The position numbers were made by a program, and so were the translations under genes. A stretch of DNA of 64,000 bases from Ureibacillus massiliensis 4400831 = CIP 108448 = CCUG 49529 (lineage in GTDB: Bacteria; Bacillota; Bacilli; Bacillales_A; Planococcaceae): assembly GCF_000772965.1 (NCBI RefSeq), contig NZ_JPVQ01000014.1:1-64000 (forward strand). Direction: 5' to 3'. Positions within the stretch are counted from its first letter, which is position 1. Each line of letters opens with the position of its first letter. A model generated the notes under the pieces. That model ran no database searches, had not been told where the DNA came from, and saw only the letters and a program-made list of their open reading frames with translations. Shown here piece after piece: positions 22,147 to 32,935 of the stretch.

Positions 22147-22904
22147 TATCTTACATAAACTCCTTTATCCCGTAGATAGCCTTTAACTTCTGCTACACTC
22201 GTTTCTTTGTAGTGGAAAATCGATGCTGCTAGAGCTGCATCTGCATCAACATCTTGTAAAACCTCTAAAAAGTGTTCTGCATTACCTGCCCCTCCACTTG
22301 CAATTACTGGTACAGTTACTGCCTCTCGAACTGCTTTCGTAAGTCCTAAGTCGAATCCACTTTTTTCGCCGTCTTGGTTCATACTAGTTAGCAAAATTTC
22401 ACCAGCACCTAATCGTACTGCCTCTTTTGCCCAATCTACTGCTTTCCATTCTGTTTTATTGCGACCACCGTGGGTATATACCATCCACGTTCCATCTTCT
22501 TCACTGTATCTTGCATCAATCGCCACAACAATACATTGAGCACCGAAGAAATCCGAGCCTTCTTTTATAAGCTCTGGTCTTAATAATGCTGACGTATTCA
22601 CTGACACTTTGTCAGCACCTGCACGAAGAATGCGTTTCATGTCATCGAGCGTTCGAATTCCTCCACCAACCGTAAAGGGAATCGCTAATGCTGAAGCCGT
22701 TTTTCTAACCACATCGACCATTGTTTCTCGCCCTTCGTGGGATGCGGAAATATCTAAAAATACTAATTCATCTGCACCTTGTTCATCATAAAATTTGGCC
22801 AGTTCTACAGGATCTCCTGCGTCTCGTAATTCAACGAATTGAATGCCTTTTACAACGCGCCCTTCTTTCACATCTAAACAAGGAATAATTCTTTTTGTTA
22901 ACAT
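22146..22904 (-). CDS. hisF: Imidazole glycerol phosphate synthase, cyclase subunit
   Basis: TIM-barrel subunit that closes the imidazole ring using ammonia from HisH. The 252-residue product starts [20 protein letters not shown], with catalytic Asp in CLDV and Asp in [12 protein letters not shown], and [10 protein letters not shown] as phosphate loop. GGAGGTG lies before the ATG at 22904; the open frame upstream is out of register with the family. Overlaps hisH by 7 bp. Confidence 0.97.
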   Translation of the reverse strand: MLTKRIIPCLDVKEGRVVKGIQFVELRDAGDPVELAKFYDEQGADELVFLDISASHEGRETMVDVVRKTASALAIPFTVGGGIRTLDDMKRILRAGADKVSVNTSALLRPELIKEGSDFFGAQCIVVAIDARYSEEDGTWMVYTHGGRNKTEWKAVDWAKEAVRLGAGEILLTSMNQDGEKSGFDLGLTKAVREAVTVPVIASGGAGNAEHFLEVLQDVDADAALAASIFHYKETSVAEVKGYLRDKGVYVR

Positions 22905-23527
22905 GCAGACACCTCCACACCACGTAGCCATTGCTCTAGCAAATACATGCCAAACTTACCTGATTTTTCTGGATGGAACTGCATACCTGTAAAACTTCCA
23001 CTTTTCATTATCCCTGGAACTTTCACACCTTCATAATCAGCATACGCCACTAGTTCATCTTGTGCAAACTCTGTTGCATAAAAGGAATGTACAAAGTAAA
23101 CGAATCTTTCCTCAGGCATTGAATTTTCAACTAGCCATTCTGGAACTGAAGTAAATTGAAGCTCATTCCACCCCATATGTGGAATACGTGATACACCTTC
23201 AAATCGTTTAACATGTCCTTTGAAAACGCCAATACCTGCTGTCAATTCGATTTCATCGCTTTTTTCAAAGAGCAGCTGCATTCCTAAGCAAATTCCTAAC
23301 AGTGGTTTGTTTCGTTTTTTTTGCTCTACTATAAATTCATTTAGTTTTGTTTCATTTAATCGTTTCATCGCATCTGGAAAAGCACCTACACCCGGTAAAA
23401 TTAATGCGTCACAAGCTTCTAGCACTTGAAAATCAGAAGAAATAACTGGTTCACAGTTTAGACGTTTCAATGCTTGTTCTACACTAAATAAATTGCCCAT
23501 TCCATAATCAATTACGCCAATTTTCAT
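22898..23527 (-). CDS. hisH: Imidazole glycerol phosphate synthase, glutaminase subunit
   Basis: Class I glutamine amidotransferase that feeds ammonia to HisF. In 209 residues: [12 protein letters not shown], oxyanion PGVGAFPDA, nucleophile in [11 protein letters not shown] (Cys about residue 80) and the His/Glu pair in FHPEKSG. Overlaps hisB by 4 bp and hisF by 7 bp. Confidence 0.97.
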   Translation of the reverse strand: MKIGVIDYGMGNLFSVEQALKRLNCEPVISSDFQVLEACDALILPGVGAFPDAMKRLNETKLNEFIVEQKKRNKPLLGICLGMQLLFEKSDEIELTAGIGVFKGHVKRFEGVSRIPHMGWNELQFTSVPEWLVENSMPEERFVYFVHSFYATEFAQDELVAYADYEGVKVPGIMKSGSFTGMQFHPEKSGKFGMYLLEQWLRGVEVSAC

Positions 23528-24129
23528 GTTAACAATCCTTTCGTTGAAGGCACACCTTTTACACGTGGGTCAATTTGTACTGCATCATCAATACTTCTAG
23601 CTAGTGCCTTAAAGATCGCTTCAATAATATGATGTGTATTATGACCGTATGGAACAAGTACATGAACATTCATACGTGCTTCTAATGCAAATTTCCATAA
23701 AAATTCATGGACAAGCTCTGTATCAAAGGTTCCGACTTTTTCAGTTAATGTAGGAGTAACACGGTATTCCAAATGGGGACGATTTGAGCAATCGATGACT
23801 ACTTGTGCTAGTGCATCATCCATTGGAACAAAGGCATTTCCATATCGTTTAATCCCTTTTTTATCTCCTAGCGCTTCTCGGATTACTTGACCTAATACGA
23901 TTCCGATATCCTCTGTTGTATGGTGGTCATCAATATGAGTGTCGCCGTGAGCAAGTATCTTACCATCAAAAAGACCATGTTTAATGAAAAGGTCTAACAT
24001 ATGGTCCATAAAAGGAACCCCTGTATTAACCTCTGCTTTTCCTTCGCCATCTAAGTCTAATTCAACACTGATTTTCGTTTCGTTTGTCATGCGCTCGATT
24101 TTTGCAACTCTTCTTTTTAATTCGCTCAT
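23524..24129 (-). CDS. hisB: Imidazoleglycerol-phosphate dehydratase
   Basis: Mn2+ enzyme of histidine synthesis step 6. The 201-residue, monofunctional form shows GVPFMDHMLDLFIKHG, DTHIDDHHTTEDIGI and PYGHNTHHIIEAIFKAL, the His-rich metal motifs. GGAGAG lies before the ATG, 3 bp after hisD. Confidence 0.97.
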   Translation of the reverse strand: MSELKRRVAKIERMTNETKISVELDLDGEGKAEVNTGVPFMDHMLDLFIKHGLFDGKILAHGDTHIDDHHTTEDIGIVLGQVIREALGDKKGIKRYGNAFVPMDDALAQVVIDCSNRPHLEYRVTPTLTEKVGTFDTELVHEFLWKFALEARMNVHVLVPYGHNTHHIIEAIFKALARSIDDAVQIDPRVKGVPSTKGLLT

Positions 24130-24132
24130 TTT

Positions 24133-25410
24133 TTACTCTCCTTTAGACCAACCACGAGATTCTACTGCACGAGCATGACCTTCAAGACCTTCCATTCTTG
24201 CAAGTCGAGCAATTTTAGGTGCATTTTGTTCCCATGTTTTTTCGCTATAATAAACAACATTTGTTCTTTTTATAAAGTCATCTACATTTAAGCCACTTGC
24301 AAACCTTGCTGTACTATTTGTCGGTAAGACATGATTTGTACCTGCAAAATAATCTCCAACCGGTTCTGAGCTATATCGACCGATAAATACAGCACCCGCG
24401 TGGCGAATTTTTTCAGAAATATCGACTGCATCTTTTGTAATCACTTCTAAATGCTCAGGTGCTAACGAGTTTACTGCTTCAATTGCACGATCTATATTTT
24501 CAGCAATATAAATTTGACCAAAGTTTTCAATGGATTTTCGAGCTATCTCTTCTCGCGGAAGTCCTGTAAGCTGTTTTTCAACTTCTTCTTTTACTTCTTT
24601 GGCTAGTCTTTCACTTGTTGTGATTAACACAGCACATGCTAATGGATCGTGTTCTGCTTGAGATAATAAATCTGCCGCCACTTCATCAGCAAAAGCTGAA
24701 TCATCAGCTAATACACAAATTTCACTTGGACCAGCAATCATGTCAATGGCTACTTCCCCAAATACTTCACGTTTGGCAAGGGCTACAAAGATGTTACCTG
24801 GTCCTGTTATTTTATCAACTGGTGCAATCGTTTCTGTACCGTAGGCAAGGGCTGCTATTGCCTGCGCACCACCGACTTTATAAATTTCTGAGATTCCTAG
24901 AATTGAAGCAGAAACTAAGACTGCTGATGGAAGCAAACCATCCCTTCCAGCAGGAGATGTGATGACAATTCGTTCAACGCCCGCCACTTGTGCAGGGATT
25001 ACATTCATTAGAACGGAAGATGGATATGCAGCAGAACCACCTGGTACATATAAACCAACTGCATCGAGTGGAATAATTCGTTGTGACAGCCAAGAGCCAT
25101 CCGCTAAAGGAAGCTTATAGCCGTCTCGTTTTTGCGCTTCATGATAATAACGAATATTTTCAGCTGCCTCTACTAAATCTTGTTTTAATTGTGGATCGAA
25201 GCCTGCAACAGCCTCATCAATTTCTTCTTGTGAAACACGAAAATCACTAAGTGAAATACCATCCCACATCTCACTATATTTTCGAACAGCCTCATCGCCA
25301 TTGTCGCGAACATCTTGCAAAACTTGGCGAACAGTTTTTAACTGCTCTTCATTGCCACCTTCTAGTTGTCTTTTTAATGATATAGCATCAGTTAGCTTTG
25401 TAATTTTCAC
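24133..25410 (-). CDS. hisD: Histidinol dehydrogenase
   Basis: Zn2+- and NAD+-dependent last enzyme of the pathway. 425 residues with YVPGGSAAYPSSVLMNVIPA, KVGGAQAIAALAYG, ITGPGNIFVALAKR, SEICVLAD, SQAEHDPLACAVL and catalytic FIGRYSSEPVGDYFAGTNHV in outline, followed by LPTNSTARF. GTG start after AGGAGT. Confidence 0.97.
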   Translation of the reverse strand: MKITKLTDAISLKRQLEGGNEEQLKTVRQVLQDVRDNGDEAVRKYSEMWDGISLSDFRVSQEEIDEAVAGFDPQLKQDLVEAAENIRYYHEAQKRDGYKLPLADGSWLSQRIIPLDAVGLYVPGGSAAYPSSVLMNVIPAQVAGVERIVITSPAGRDGLLPSAVLVSASILGISEIYKVGGAQAIAALAYGTETIAPVDKITGPGNIFVALAKREVFGEVAIDMIAGPSEICVLADDSAFADEVAADLLSQAEHDPLACAVLITTSERLAKEVKEEVEKQLTGLPREEIARKSIENFGQIYIAENIDRAIEAVNSLAPEHLEVITKDAVDISEKIRHAGAVFIGRYSSEPVGDYFAGTNHVLPTNSTARFASGLNVDDFIKRTNVVYYSEKTWEQNAPKIARLARMEGLEGHARAVESRGWSKGE

Positions 25411-25425
25411 AAGTACTCCTTCTCT

Positions 25426-26049
25426 CTAATTAACTAGTTTTTTTAATCGGGATACGATTTCTTGGATACGGGCACTTTTCATTCGATAACTTACTGGATT
25501 TGCAATTAATCGAGAAGAAACGTCGGTTATATGTTCATATTCAACAAGTCCATTTTCCTTTAACGTTCTACCTGTTGATACGATATCAACGATGCGATCA
25601 GCCAATCCAATCATCGGTGCAAGCTCGATTGAACCGTTTAATTCAATAATCTCTACTTGTTCGCCAATTTCTTTATAATAATTCATCGCAATATTCGGAT
25701 ATTTTGTTGCAATACGTGGTGCAATTTCGTTCATCGTTGTATTCGGTAATCCTGCAGAAGCGATGTAGCATTGACTTATTTTCAAATCTAATAATTCATG
25801 AACATTTCTTTTAAGCTCTAGTAATGTATCTTTCCCTGCTATGCCGATATCCGCTACCCCGTGTTCAACATATACGGGTACATCCATTGGTTTTGCTAAT
25901 ATAAAACGAATTTTTTCTTCAGGAATTTCAATCATTAGTTTGCGGGACATTTCCACTTCCTCAGGCAAGTTAAATCCTGAATCAATCAACATTTGGTATG
26001 CTTCCTCAAAAATTCGTCCTTTCGGCATTGCAATTGTTAATTCTGTCAT
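25426..26049 (-). CDS. hisG: ATP phosphoribosyltransferase, short form
   Basis: First enzyme of histidine synthesis, feedback-regulated. The 207-residue short form lacks the C-terminal regulatory domain and so needs HisZ, whose gene overlaps it (ATGA). Motifs: [28 protein letters not shown], and [21 protein letters not shown]. Confidence 0.97.
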   Translation of the reverse strand: MTELTIAMPKGRIFEEAYQMLIDSGFNLPEEVEMSRKLMIEIPEEKIRFILAKPMDVPVYVEHGVADIGIAGKDTLLELKRNVHELLDLKISQCYIASAGLPNTTMNEIAPRIATKYPNIAMNYYKEIGEQVEIIELNGSIELAPMIGLADRIVDIVSTGRTLKENGLVEYEHITDVSSRLIANPVSYRMKSARIQEIVSRLKKLVN

Positions 26050-27212
26050 TGCTCAACATCCTCCTGGCTTACATAAACAACTTCATCAAATAATTTGATA
26101 AATGCTTGTTCGTCTAAAAGTCCTTCCTTCGCTTGTAATGTTACAAGTTTACCTTCAGTTCGTAATGAATTAGCAATCCCTAATGCTTTTGTAAACTGTG
26201 CATTTTCAAAAATAACAAGAGATGTTTGTTCTTCTTTTTGTAGTGCAGGGAGTATTTCAAGTAAGCGGTCAACACGAAGCCCAAAGCCTGTAGCCCCAAC
26301 ATCGTTACCAAAGCGTTGCAATAGTCCATCATAACGTCCGCCATTACCAAGAGGGAAGCCACTTCCTTCTGCAAACACTTCAAAAAGCATTCCTGTATAG
26401 TAGTTCATGTGACTAGAAAGCGTGAAATCGAATGAAACATACTCAGATAAATCAGCAGCCTCCATAATTTCAGCCAGCTGTCTCATATATAAAAGAGCAT
26501 CATTTTTGGATACATACTTTTCAATTTGCTGTATTGATTCAATATTTGTAGCCTCGTTTATAAACTCTAATAATGCATTTGATTTTGTTTTAGGTAAATC
26601 AAAAGCTACAACTGCTTCCTCAAAGCCAACATAGTTTCGCTCTACTAATAGTGAGCGTAGTTTATTTGCTTGCTCTTCACTCTCTGTATAATCTCTTAAA
26701 ATGCAGTTTAAAACACCTGCATGCCCGATTGTTACTTTAAAAGAATGAATACCATAATTTTGAAGAAGTTTAATAGCCGTAATTATTACTTCCGAATCTG
26801 CAAAAACTGTCTTATCTCCAATAATTTCAACACCCATTTGGTCAAATTCTGCCGGGCGCCCTCCTTCTGTTTGCTGTGCTCTAAAAACATTTGCGAAGTA
26901 AGCTAAACGTAAAGGAATTTTTTCTTTTAATAATTTTGACGTCGCAACACGTGCAATTGGCGTAGTCATATCTGGTCGTAAAACAAGAGTATTTCCTTGC
27001 GTATCCACTAATTTAAATAATGAAGCGTCATATATAGCGGATGCTTTACCAACAGTATCGTAATATTCTAATGTCGGCGTTTTGATAAAATCAAAGCCAC
27101 GTGCACGAAGAAATTTACGTCCAATTTGTTGCATAGCCTCCATCTTTTCATATGTAATCGGGAACGTATCTCGCATCCCTATTGGTTTTTCAAACATTTT
27201 AATCGATGACAT
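26046..27212 (-). CDS. hisZ: ATP phosphoribosyltransferase regulatory subunit
   Basis: A catalytically inactive class II histidyl-tRNA synthetase paralogue that completes and regulates short HisG. The 388-residue protein shows [50 protein letters not shown], and [13 protein letters not shown]. The ATG at 27212 is chosen after GGTGGGAAG; a TTG at 27230 would overlap this site. First gene of hisZGDBHAFIE; hisC and the histidinol-phosphatase gene are not in the operon. Confidence 0.94.
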   Translation of the reverse strand: MSSIKMFEKPIGMRDTFPITYEKMEAMQQIGRKFLRARGFDFIKTPTLEYYDTVGKASAIYDASLFKLVDTQGNTLVLRPDMTTPIARVATSKLLKEKIPLRLAYFANVFRAQQTEGGRPAEFDQMGVEIIGDKTVFADSEVIITAIKLLQNYGIHSFKVTIGHAGVLNCILRDYTESEEQANKLRSLLVERNYVGFEEAVVAFDLPKTKSNALLEFINEATNIESIQQIEKYVSKNDALLYMRQLAEIMEAADLSEYVSFDFTLSSHMNYYTGMLFEVFAEGSGFPLGNGGRYDGLLQRFGNDVGATGFGLRVDRLLEILPALQKEEQTSLVIFENAQFTKALGIANSLRTEGKLVTLQAKEGLLDEQAFIKLFDEVVYVSQEDVEQ

Positions 27213-27351
27213 TTTTCCACTTCCCACCAATTTTACTTTAGTATGCTAGAGTGTTAGAGAACTAGTTTATGAAAGTATTGTATCTAATTATGATTATTTC
27301 GTCAATTCATTTATTCACTTTTACAGGTTTAACTACTTTTAGAGCTATAAA

Positions 27352-27388
27352 ACAATAAAACCCACTATTTAGAAAATAGTGAGTTTTT
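27352..27388. terminator. Terminator after the acyltransferase gene
   Basis: 14-bp arms at 27357-27370 and 27374-27387 (AAAACCCACTATTT) with a 3-nt loop and T-rich flank on the minus strand. Confidence 0.75.
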
Positions 27389-27397
27389 ACTTTGCAC

Positions 27398-27931
27398 TCA
27401 TGCATTCTGCCATATTGGAACATCGTTCTTTTTTCGTTCTGCCATTTCTTCTGCTGTATAAATAATACGCATTGGATTCCCACCGCACATCGATCCAGCT
27501 GGCACATCTTTATGAACTAATGTTGCAGCAGATACAATCGCTCCATCACCAATTTCCACACCAGGTAATATCGTTGAATTTGCACCTATCATGACATTAC
27601 TGCCTATGTTTACATCTCCTAACCGATATTCATCAATTAAATATTCATGTGCTAATATCGTTGTATTAAACCCGATAATAGTGTTATCTCCAATTGAAAT
27701 GCGCTCTGGAAACATTGAATCTGGCATAACCATTAAAGCTAACGATGTTTTTTGACCGATTTTCATTTTTAAACAGCTACGATAAATCCAATTTTTCCAA
27801 CTCATAAATGGTGTAATACGTCCAATTTGGATGAAAATAAAACATTTCATCACTTTCCAAAAGGAAACGGTTCTATATACATGCCATAATGAGTTAGCCC
27901 CTTCTACTTTGTATCGTTCCGTTCTCCTCAT
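27398..27931 (-). CDS. Left-handed beta-helix acyltransferase (YvoF-like)
   Basis: A 177-residue hexapeptide-repeat acetyltransferase. After a basic, partly hydrophobic N terminus (about 1-60), repeats such as ISIGDNTIIGFNTTILA, VNIGSNVMIGANSTILPG and VEIGDGAIVSAATLV form the beta-helix, closing with DVPAGSMCGGNPMRII. Acceptor unknown. Order hprK-lgt-ppaX-yvoF-hisZ is the same as in B. subtilis. 7 bp after ppaX, AAGGGG before the ATG. Confidence 0.9.
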   Translation of the reverse strand: MRRTERYKVEGANSLWHVYRTVSFWKVMKCFIFIQIGRITPFMSWKNWIYRSCLKMKIGQKTSLALMVMPDSMFPERISIGDNTIIGFNTTILAHEYLIDEYRLGDVNIGSNVMIGANSTILPGVEIGDGAIVSAATLVHKDVPAGSMCGGNPMRIIYTAEEMAERKKNDVPIWQNA

Positions 27932-27938
27932 AAACTAA

Positions 27939-28571
27939 TTACCCCTTCACAATCGACAATAAATCAGACATATGATAAAGAATATAATCTGGATTAAATT
28001 GTTTTAAAAACGCTTCACCTTTTAATGACCATGAAACACCAGCAGTTTTTACTCCTGCATTTTTCCCTGCTTCGATATCATGGTAATTGTCTCCAATCAT
28101 CATCACTTCACCTTTATCGACCCCTAATTTTTCGATTGCTAGCAACACAGGTTCCGGGTCTGGCTTAACATTTGTGACATCTTCAATACCGATCCAAAAC
28201 TCAAAGAAATGGCGGGCTCCCATAATATCTAATCCGCGCTCAATCGTATCACGCCTTTTTGTTGAAACGATGGCTAGTCGAATTCCTTGAGACTTTAATT
28301 GTTCTAATGTCTCAATTACACCTTCATACTCTGTCACTAATTCATCGTGGTGCTCATGATTCCAAGTGCGATATTTTAAAATCATATCCTCCACTTCATC
28401 AGGTGCAATCTCCTCAAAGGTTTCTTTTAAGGATGGTCCTATAAATTGAATACAATCTTCTGGCTTGTACATCCCAGGAAATCTTTCCTCTAAGACGTGC
28501 ATAAATGTTTGAATGATTAAGTCATTCGTATTCAGCAATGTACCATCGAAATCAAAAAGTATAGCTTTCAT
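27939..28571 (-). CDS. ppaX: Pyrophosphatase PpaX (HAD family)
   Basis: HAD-superfamily phosphatase of 210 residues: LFDFDGTLLNTNDLI (nucleophile Asp about residue 8), AIVSTKRRDTIERGLD (motif II Ser/Thr and Lys), and MIGDNYHDIEAGKNAG (motif IV). PpaX hydrolyses the pyrophosphate released when HprK dephosphorylates Ser46-P of HPr or Crh by phosphorolysis, which fits its place next to hprK. AAAGGAG before the ATG. Confidence 0.93.
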   Translation of the reverse strand: MKAILFDFDGTLLNTNDLIIQTFMHVLEERFPGMYKPEDCIQFIGPSLKETFEEIAPDEVEDMILKYRTWNHEHHDELVTEYEGVIETLEQLKSQGIRLAIVSTKRRDTIERGLDIMGARHFFEFWIGIEDVTNVKPDPEPVLLAIEKLGVDKGEVMMIGDNYHDIEAGKNAGVKTAGVSWSLKGEAFLKQFNPDYILYHMSDLLSIVKG

Positions 28572-28632
28572 TATTTCTTAACTCCTTTGTTAACCAAAGT
28601 GAAGCATGAATGGATTTTATATTTTACGTAAA

Positions 28633-29460
28633 TTATTTATCTTTATATCTCACGACTGGACGTACTTTAAGTCTTCGATAAACAATTCCAATAACACCGA
28701 TTACTATACATAAAATAGATACTACCTGTGCTGATCTCAAATCAAGTCCAAATAAATATAGACTATCTGTTCTTAAACCTTCGATAAAGTATCGACCGAT
28801 AGAATACCATATTAAATATGAGAAAAAGATTTCGCCTCGATGTAAATTCACTTTTCGTAATAATAATAAAATGATAAGTCCCACTACATTCCATAAAGAT
28901 TCATATAAGAATGTTGGGTGGAAATAGGATAGCCCATATACTGGATCATTGATATACATTTGATTGATAATCCAATCCGGCAACATTAGACTGCGTATAA
29001 ACTCTTCTGAAACTGGGCCACCATATGCTTCTTGGTTCATGAAATTGCCCCATCTACCGACAATTTGGCCGATTAAAATACTTGGAGCTGCAATATCAGC
29101 GACTTTAAGAAAACTGATACCCTTTTTACGACAGAATATAAATGCAGTAATAATAGCACCAATCAGTGCCCCATGAATGGCAATACCACCATTCCAGATT
29201 TGAATGATTTTATCGGGATTTGCACCATAATAATCCCATTCCATCGCTACATAATAGATACGGGCAGAAATGATTGAAATAGGAATAGCCCAAATAAGTA
29301 AATCTGCAAAGAAGTCCTTTGGCAAACCTCTTTTCTTCCCTTCATATTGGGCAACCACATATGCTATAACAATACCAGAAGCTATTAAAATTCCATACCA
29401 TCGTACTGGAATACTCCCGATGGTGAAAGCAACTGGATTGATATCAAGTAATAAACTCAT
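28633..29460 (-). CDS. lgt: Prolipoprotein diacylglyceryl transferase
   Basis: Membrane enzyme that adds diacylglycerol to the lipobox cysteine of prolipoproteins. 275 residues, seven predicted helices, with [25 protein letters not shown] (catalytic His) and the family signature [23 protein letters not shown] before the ATG. Needed for the lipoproteins found elsewhere in this window (PrsA, cytochrome c551, the YtkA-like and propeller proteins). Confidence 0.97.
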   Translation of the reverse strand: MSLLLDINPVAFTIGSIPVRWYGILIASGIVIAYVVAQYEGKKRGLPKDFFADLLIWAIPISIISARIYYVAMEWDYYGANPDKIIQIWNGGIAIHGALIGAIITAFIFCRKKGISFLKVADIAAPSILIGQIVGRWGNFMNQEAYGGPVSEEFIRSLMLPDWIINQMYINDPVYGLSYFHPTFLYESLWNVVGLIILLLLRKVNLHRGEIFFSYLIWYSIGRYFIEGLRTDSLYLFGLDLRSAQVVSILCIVIGVIGIVYRRLKVRPVVRYKDK

Positions 29461-29499
29461 TCCTTGTCTCCTCTCTAGCCTAAAATAGATCTTTATTTA

Positions 29500-30438
29500 T
29501 TAATAATCATCTAGATCATCTTGCATTGAAATTACTTCATCTAAACGGCGTGAAAACTCCTGAGCTGCATTTACACCAAGTTTTTTCAATCGATAGTTCA
29601 TTGCCGCCACTTCAATAATTACTGAGACGTTTCGTCCTGGTTGAACAGGAATCGTTAATTTCGTAATTTCTGTATCGATTATTTTCATCTTTTCTTCATC
29701 TAGACCTAGTCGATCATAGACTTTTTCTGGATCCCAGTTTTCTAGTTCTACAATAAGTGTAATTCGCTTTTTAGGTCTTACTGCACTAGCACCGAACAGT
29801 GTTATAATGTCAATTATTCCAATTCCACGAATTTCTAAAAGGTGTTCTAATAAAGGCGGTGGACTACCAACGATTAAATCCTCTGCTTCTTGTCGTATTT
29901 CCACACAGTCATCCGCTACTAACCGATGACCTTTCTTAATCAATTCAAGAGCTGTTTCACTTTTCCCTACACCACTTTTTCCGATGATTAATACACCAAT
30001 ACCATATACGTCCACTAGTACACCATGCATTGCTGCTGAAGGTGCCAACTTACTTTCTAAAAAGTTCGTTAATCTACTTGAAAAACGTGTCGTTTTCATC
30101 GATGTAGTAAGTACTGGTACACTATTTTCATTGGAGGCTTGAATCAGCTCTTCCGGCACTTCCATCCCTCGAGATATGATAATAGCAGGAGTGTCTTGTG
30201 AACAAAGCTTTAACATGCGTTCATATTTTAAATTTGATGGAAGCATATCAAAAAACGATAATTCTGTTCGTCCAATTAATTGTACACGGTTTGCCGGATA
30301 ATGTGTAAAATATCCCGCCATTTCTAATCCAGGGCGAGAAATGTCACTTGTAGTTATGTAACGACCGATTCCTTCATTTCCACTTACTAAATTTAAATTA
30401 AATTTTTCCATAACATCCTTTGACGTAACTTGTATCAT
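29500..30438 (-). CDS. hprK: HPr kinase/phosphorylase
   Basis: Bifunctional sensor of glycolytic flux that phosphorylates HPr and Crh on Ser46 and reverses this by phosphorolysis. 312 residues; P-loop [15 protein letters not shown] (about 152-166), [15 protein letters not shown], and the family motif [13 protein letters not shown] at 30438 follows AAGGGGTG; a GTG at 30447 lies within that site. Head of hprK-lgt-ppaX-yvoF. Confidence 0.97.
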   Translation of the reverse strand: MIQVTSKDVMEKFNLNLVSGNEGIGRYITTSDISRPGLEMAGYFTHYPANRVQLIGRTELSFFDMLPSNLKYERMLKLCSQDTPAIIISRGMEVPEELIQASNENSVPVLTTSMKTTRFSSRLTNFLESKLAPSAAMHGVLVDVYGIGVLIIGKSGVGKSETALELIKKGHRLVADDCVEIRQEAEDLIVGSPPPLLEHLLEIRGIGIIDIITLFGASAVRPKKRITLIVELENWDPEKVYDRLGLDEEKMKIIDTEITKLTIPVQPGRNVSVIIEVAAMNYRLKKLGVNAAQEFSRRLDEVISMQDDLDDY

Positions 30439-30586
30439 GTTTAACACCCCTTACCTTAATTGACATACTGTACTTATTTTAGCATGTTATAGTAGAAATG
30501 AAATCAATTATGTCGAATCGATATAAATAAACAGAACTCCCATTACTCTATTAGAATAATTTCCCCAAAAGTTTATTAAAGAAAGT

Positions 30587-30622
30587 AAAAAAACGACAAA
30601 ATCTCTATGAAAGATTTTGCCG
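30587..30622 (-). terminator. Terminator after the cytochrome c gene
   Basis: Arms CGaCAAAATCT and AGATTTTGcCG (one mismatch) followed by seven T on the minus strand. Confidence 0.8.
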
Positions 30623-30633
30623 CTTGAAAAAAA

Positions 30634-31047
30634 TTATTTCAATGTTGATAAGTAAGCTGCTGCAGCTTGTGCTTCATCACCTTGAACAATATTAGGAGGC
30701 ATGCCACCTTGTCCATTTTGGATAACGTTTAAAATCTCTTCTTCTGAAAGACGAGAACCAACATTATTTAAAGCAGGGAAGCTACCCATACCTTCTAAAT
30801 TTTGACCATGACAAGATATACAATTTTTTTGTACAACTGCTTGACCATCTGCTGCTGCTTGATCAGTAGTACCATCATCAGTTGTACCTTGCTCTGTTCC
30901 ATCAGTAGCATTGTCATTCGTAGTATCTTCGTCAGTAGGATTTGTTTGCTCTGTGTCTGTTCCATTATTAGTTGCTTCATCTCCGCCACCACAAGCAGCT
31001 AAGAAAATTGCTGAACCAAACACAAGTGCAAGCCATGCTTTTTTCAT
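30634..31047 (-). CDS. cccB: Membrane-anchored cytochrome c551
   Basis: Small lipid-anchored c-type cytochrome of the respiratory chain. Lipobox LAAC puts the mature N terminus at Cys19; a 50-residue Asp/Thr/Asn-rich linker follows; haem attachment is CISCH (Cys76, Cys79, His80) and the likely axial Met is in GGMPPN near residue 115. 137 residues. GGAGGGG before the ATG. The linker is made of near-repeats (GTDTEQTN, ATDGTEQGT). Confidence 0.92.
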   Translation of the reverse strand: MKKAWLALVFGSAIFLAACGGGDEATNNGTDTEQTNPTDEDTTNDNATDGTEQGTTDDGTTDQAAADGQAVVQKNCISCHGQNLEGMGSFPALNNVGSRLSEEEILNVIQNGQGGMPPNIVQGDEAQAAAAYLSTLK

Positions 31048-31367
31048 TTGTACCCCTCCATTGTATAAATTTTGTTACTAAGAAAATAATATCCTTTTTA
31101 GTAACCGTTTTCTTTGATTTCACAAATCTTTTAGAAAAACGTCAAATATTATATTACCATATTTGGAATCATTTTTTCATTCAATCAGCCTCAAACGGTA
31201 AAAGGATATAAATATTCAGTTACGTTATTTTTTTCGTAACAGCAAAGTTTTATACATGATACCTTCGATAATGAAAATATTATTTTTAAAAAAATTTATT
31301 CTCGGTTATGCACACCAACATAAAACAACAAAAGAAACATAAGTTGGTAAAAAGGGGTGTGTGAATT
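31048..31367. other. Divergent intergenic region, cytochrome c / crotonase
   Basis: 320 bp, AT-rich, with no recognisable RNA element, repeat or small gene. It must carry two divergent promoters, which I could not place with confidence. Confidence 0.4.
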
Positions 31368-32144
31368 TTGGGAACATTATTATTTGAAGTGAAAAATCAT
31401 ATTGCCTACATAACATTAAACCGTCCAGAGGTTTTAAATGCATTTAATTACGAAATGTTAGTGGAATTAGAAATAGCGGTTGAATCTATACTTCAGGATT
31501 CTGAAATTAGGGCAGTAATATTACGAGGAGCCGGAGAAAAGGCATTTTCAGTTGGTGCTGATTTAAAGGAACGGAAACATTTACCGGATTCACTTGTTAT
31601 TCGAAACTTAAATAAGTTTGGACAAGTTTTTAACATGATTGAACAACTACCACAAGTAACCATTTGTATTTTGAACGGATACGCATTTGGCGGTGGTCTT
31701 GAATTAGCACTTTGTTGTGATTTCCGAATTGCCTCATCTAACGTAAAAGTAGGTTTAACAGAAACAAGCTTAGGAATTACACCCGGCGCTGGAGGAACAA
31801 TACGGTTACCAAAGCTCATTGGGCAAACAAAAGCCATGGAGCTAATCCTGACAGCAAAACATATAACAAGTGAGGAAGCTTATCAGATTGGTCTTATTTC
31901 AAAAATTAGCACTGCTGAAGAGCTTGATCAAACAGTTGAGGATTTTGTTCAATCGATTCTAAAAAATGCACCTATCGCCCTTCTACAAGCAAAATTTGCA
32001 GTGAAACATGGTATGAATGTGGACATACAAACAGGCTTACAAATAGAGCGTAAAGCATATGAATTAACATTAAATAGCGAAGATCGGATCGAGGCTTTAC
32101 AAGCATTCGCGGAGAAACGGAAACCGGTTTTTAAAGGAAAATAG
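31368..32144 (+). CDS. Enoyl-CoA hydratase/isomerase family protein
   Basis: Crotonase-fold protein of 258 residues, probably acting in fatty-acid or branched-acid breakdown. Oxyanion-hole segments are GAGEKAFSVGADLKE (about 55-69) and NGYAFGGGLELALCCDFRIAS (about 103-123, in outline), followed by GLTETSLGITPGAGGT, which holds the Glu used for water addition in true hydratases. TTG start after AAAGGGGTG. Monocistronic. Exact substrate unknown. Confidence 0.9.
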   Translation: MGTLLFEVKNHIAYITLNRPEVLNAFNYEMLVELEIAVESILQDSEIRAVILRGAGEKAFSVGADLKERKHLPDSLVIRNLNKFGQVFNMIEQLPQVTICILNGYAFGGGLELALCCDFRIASSNVKVGLTETSLGITPGAGGTIRLPKLIGQTKAMELILTAKHITSEEAYQIGLISKISTAEELDQTVEDFVQSILKNAPIALLQAKFAVKHGMNVDIQTGLQIERKAYELTLNSEDRIEALQAFAEKRKPVFKGK

Positions 32145-32180
32145 CCACTTTTGCAAATCGCAAAGTGGCTTATATATATC
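32143..32180 (+). terminator. Probable terminator after the crotonase gene
   Basis: Arms AGCCACTTTTG (32143-32153) and CAAAGTGGCT (32161-32170); only a TA-rich tail follows. It begins at the stop codon. Confidence 0.6.
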
Positions 32181-32183
32181 CCT

Positions 32184-32825
32184 TTATTTACGCTTCCTTG
32201 ATTTCAATGCGCCGAAAATTGCTGGTAATACGGAAATAAATATAATTAATAAGATAACAATCGAGAAGTTTTCTTTAATAATTGGAATATTTCCGAAGAA
32301 ATAACCTGCTAAAGTACAAATAAGTACCCATAGAACTGCGCCAATTACATTGTAAATGAGAAAATATCTATAATTCATTCGACTTGCGCCTGCTACAAAT
32401 GGGATAAATGTTCTTATAAATGGCATGAAGCGAGCAAATACGATTGTTTTACCACCATGTTTGTTAAAGAAGCGTTGGGCTGCTTGCATTCTTTCCTCAT
32501 TAATAAAACGGCCAAGAAATGAATTTGGTGAAATAGCTAGTCCTACCTTTTTCCCAATATGATAATTAAGTGTATCACCTAGTATAGCTGCTGATATAAA
32601 CAGTACGATTAAAGCAAATAAATTAAAAGCCCCTAGAGCAGCTAATGTACCACTAGCAAATAGTAAAGAATCTCCAGGTAAAAACGGCATGATTACGACA
32701 CCAGTTTCTACAAAGACGATGGAAAAGATAATTCCGTATGCCCATCCTCCAAATTGCTGAATAATTTCAACAAGATGCTCATCAATATGTAGAATGAAGT
32801 CGATTAACCCTTGAATAAATGACAT
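32184..32825 (-). CDS. DedA/SNARE-associated family membrane protein
   Basis: Polytopic membrane protein of 213 residues, five or so helices. Family motifs: FVETGVVIMPFLPGDSLLFASG, GDTLNYHIGKKVG, FFNKHGGKTIVFARFMPFIRTFIPFVAG (in outline, with the conserved F-x-R-x3-PxxR), and NVIGAVLWV. Related proteins act as lipid or undecaprenyl-phosphate flippases; which one here is unknown. The ATG at 32825 after AAGCGAG gives the usual length; the open frame to 32897 adds an atypical Lys/Ile-rich N terminus. Confidence 0.88.
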   Translation of the reverse strand: MSFIQGLIDFILHIDEHLVEIIQQFGGWAYGIIFSIVFVETGVVIMPFLPGDSLLFASGTLAALGAFNLFALIVLFISAAILGDTLNYHIGKKVGLAISPNSFLGRFINEERMQAAQRFFNKHGGKTIVFARFMPFIRTFIPFVAGASRMNYRYFLIYNVIGAVLWVLICTLAGYFFGNIPIIKENFSIVILLIIFISVLPAIFGALKSRKRK

Positions 32826-32935
32826 AATGTTCTCGCTTTCAATGAAATAATATATTATTTTTATTTTACTTGTTACATAGTAGTCTGTCATCTTCACTTT
32901 AGAAGAATCATTTATTAGTTAAACGTTAATTTTGT

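Noticed and set aside
27307-27507. 66-codon minus-strand frame at the end of the acyltransferase gene
   Set aside because: Overlaps the acyltransferase coding end and its terminator in another frame.
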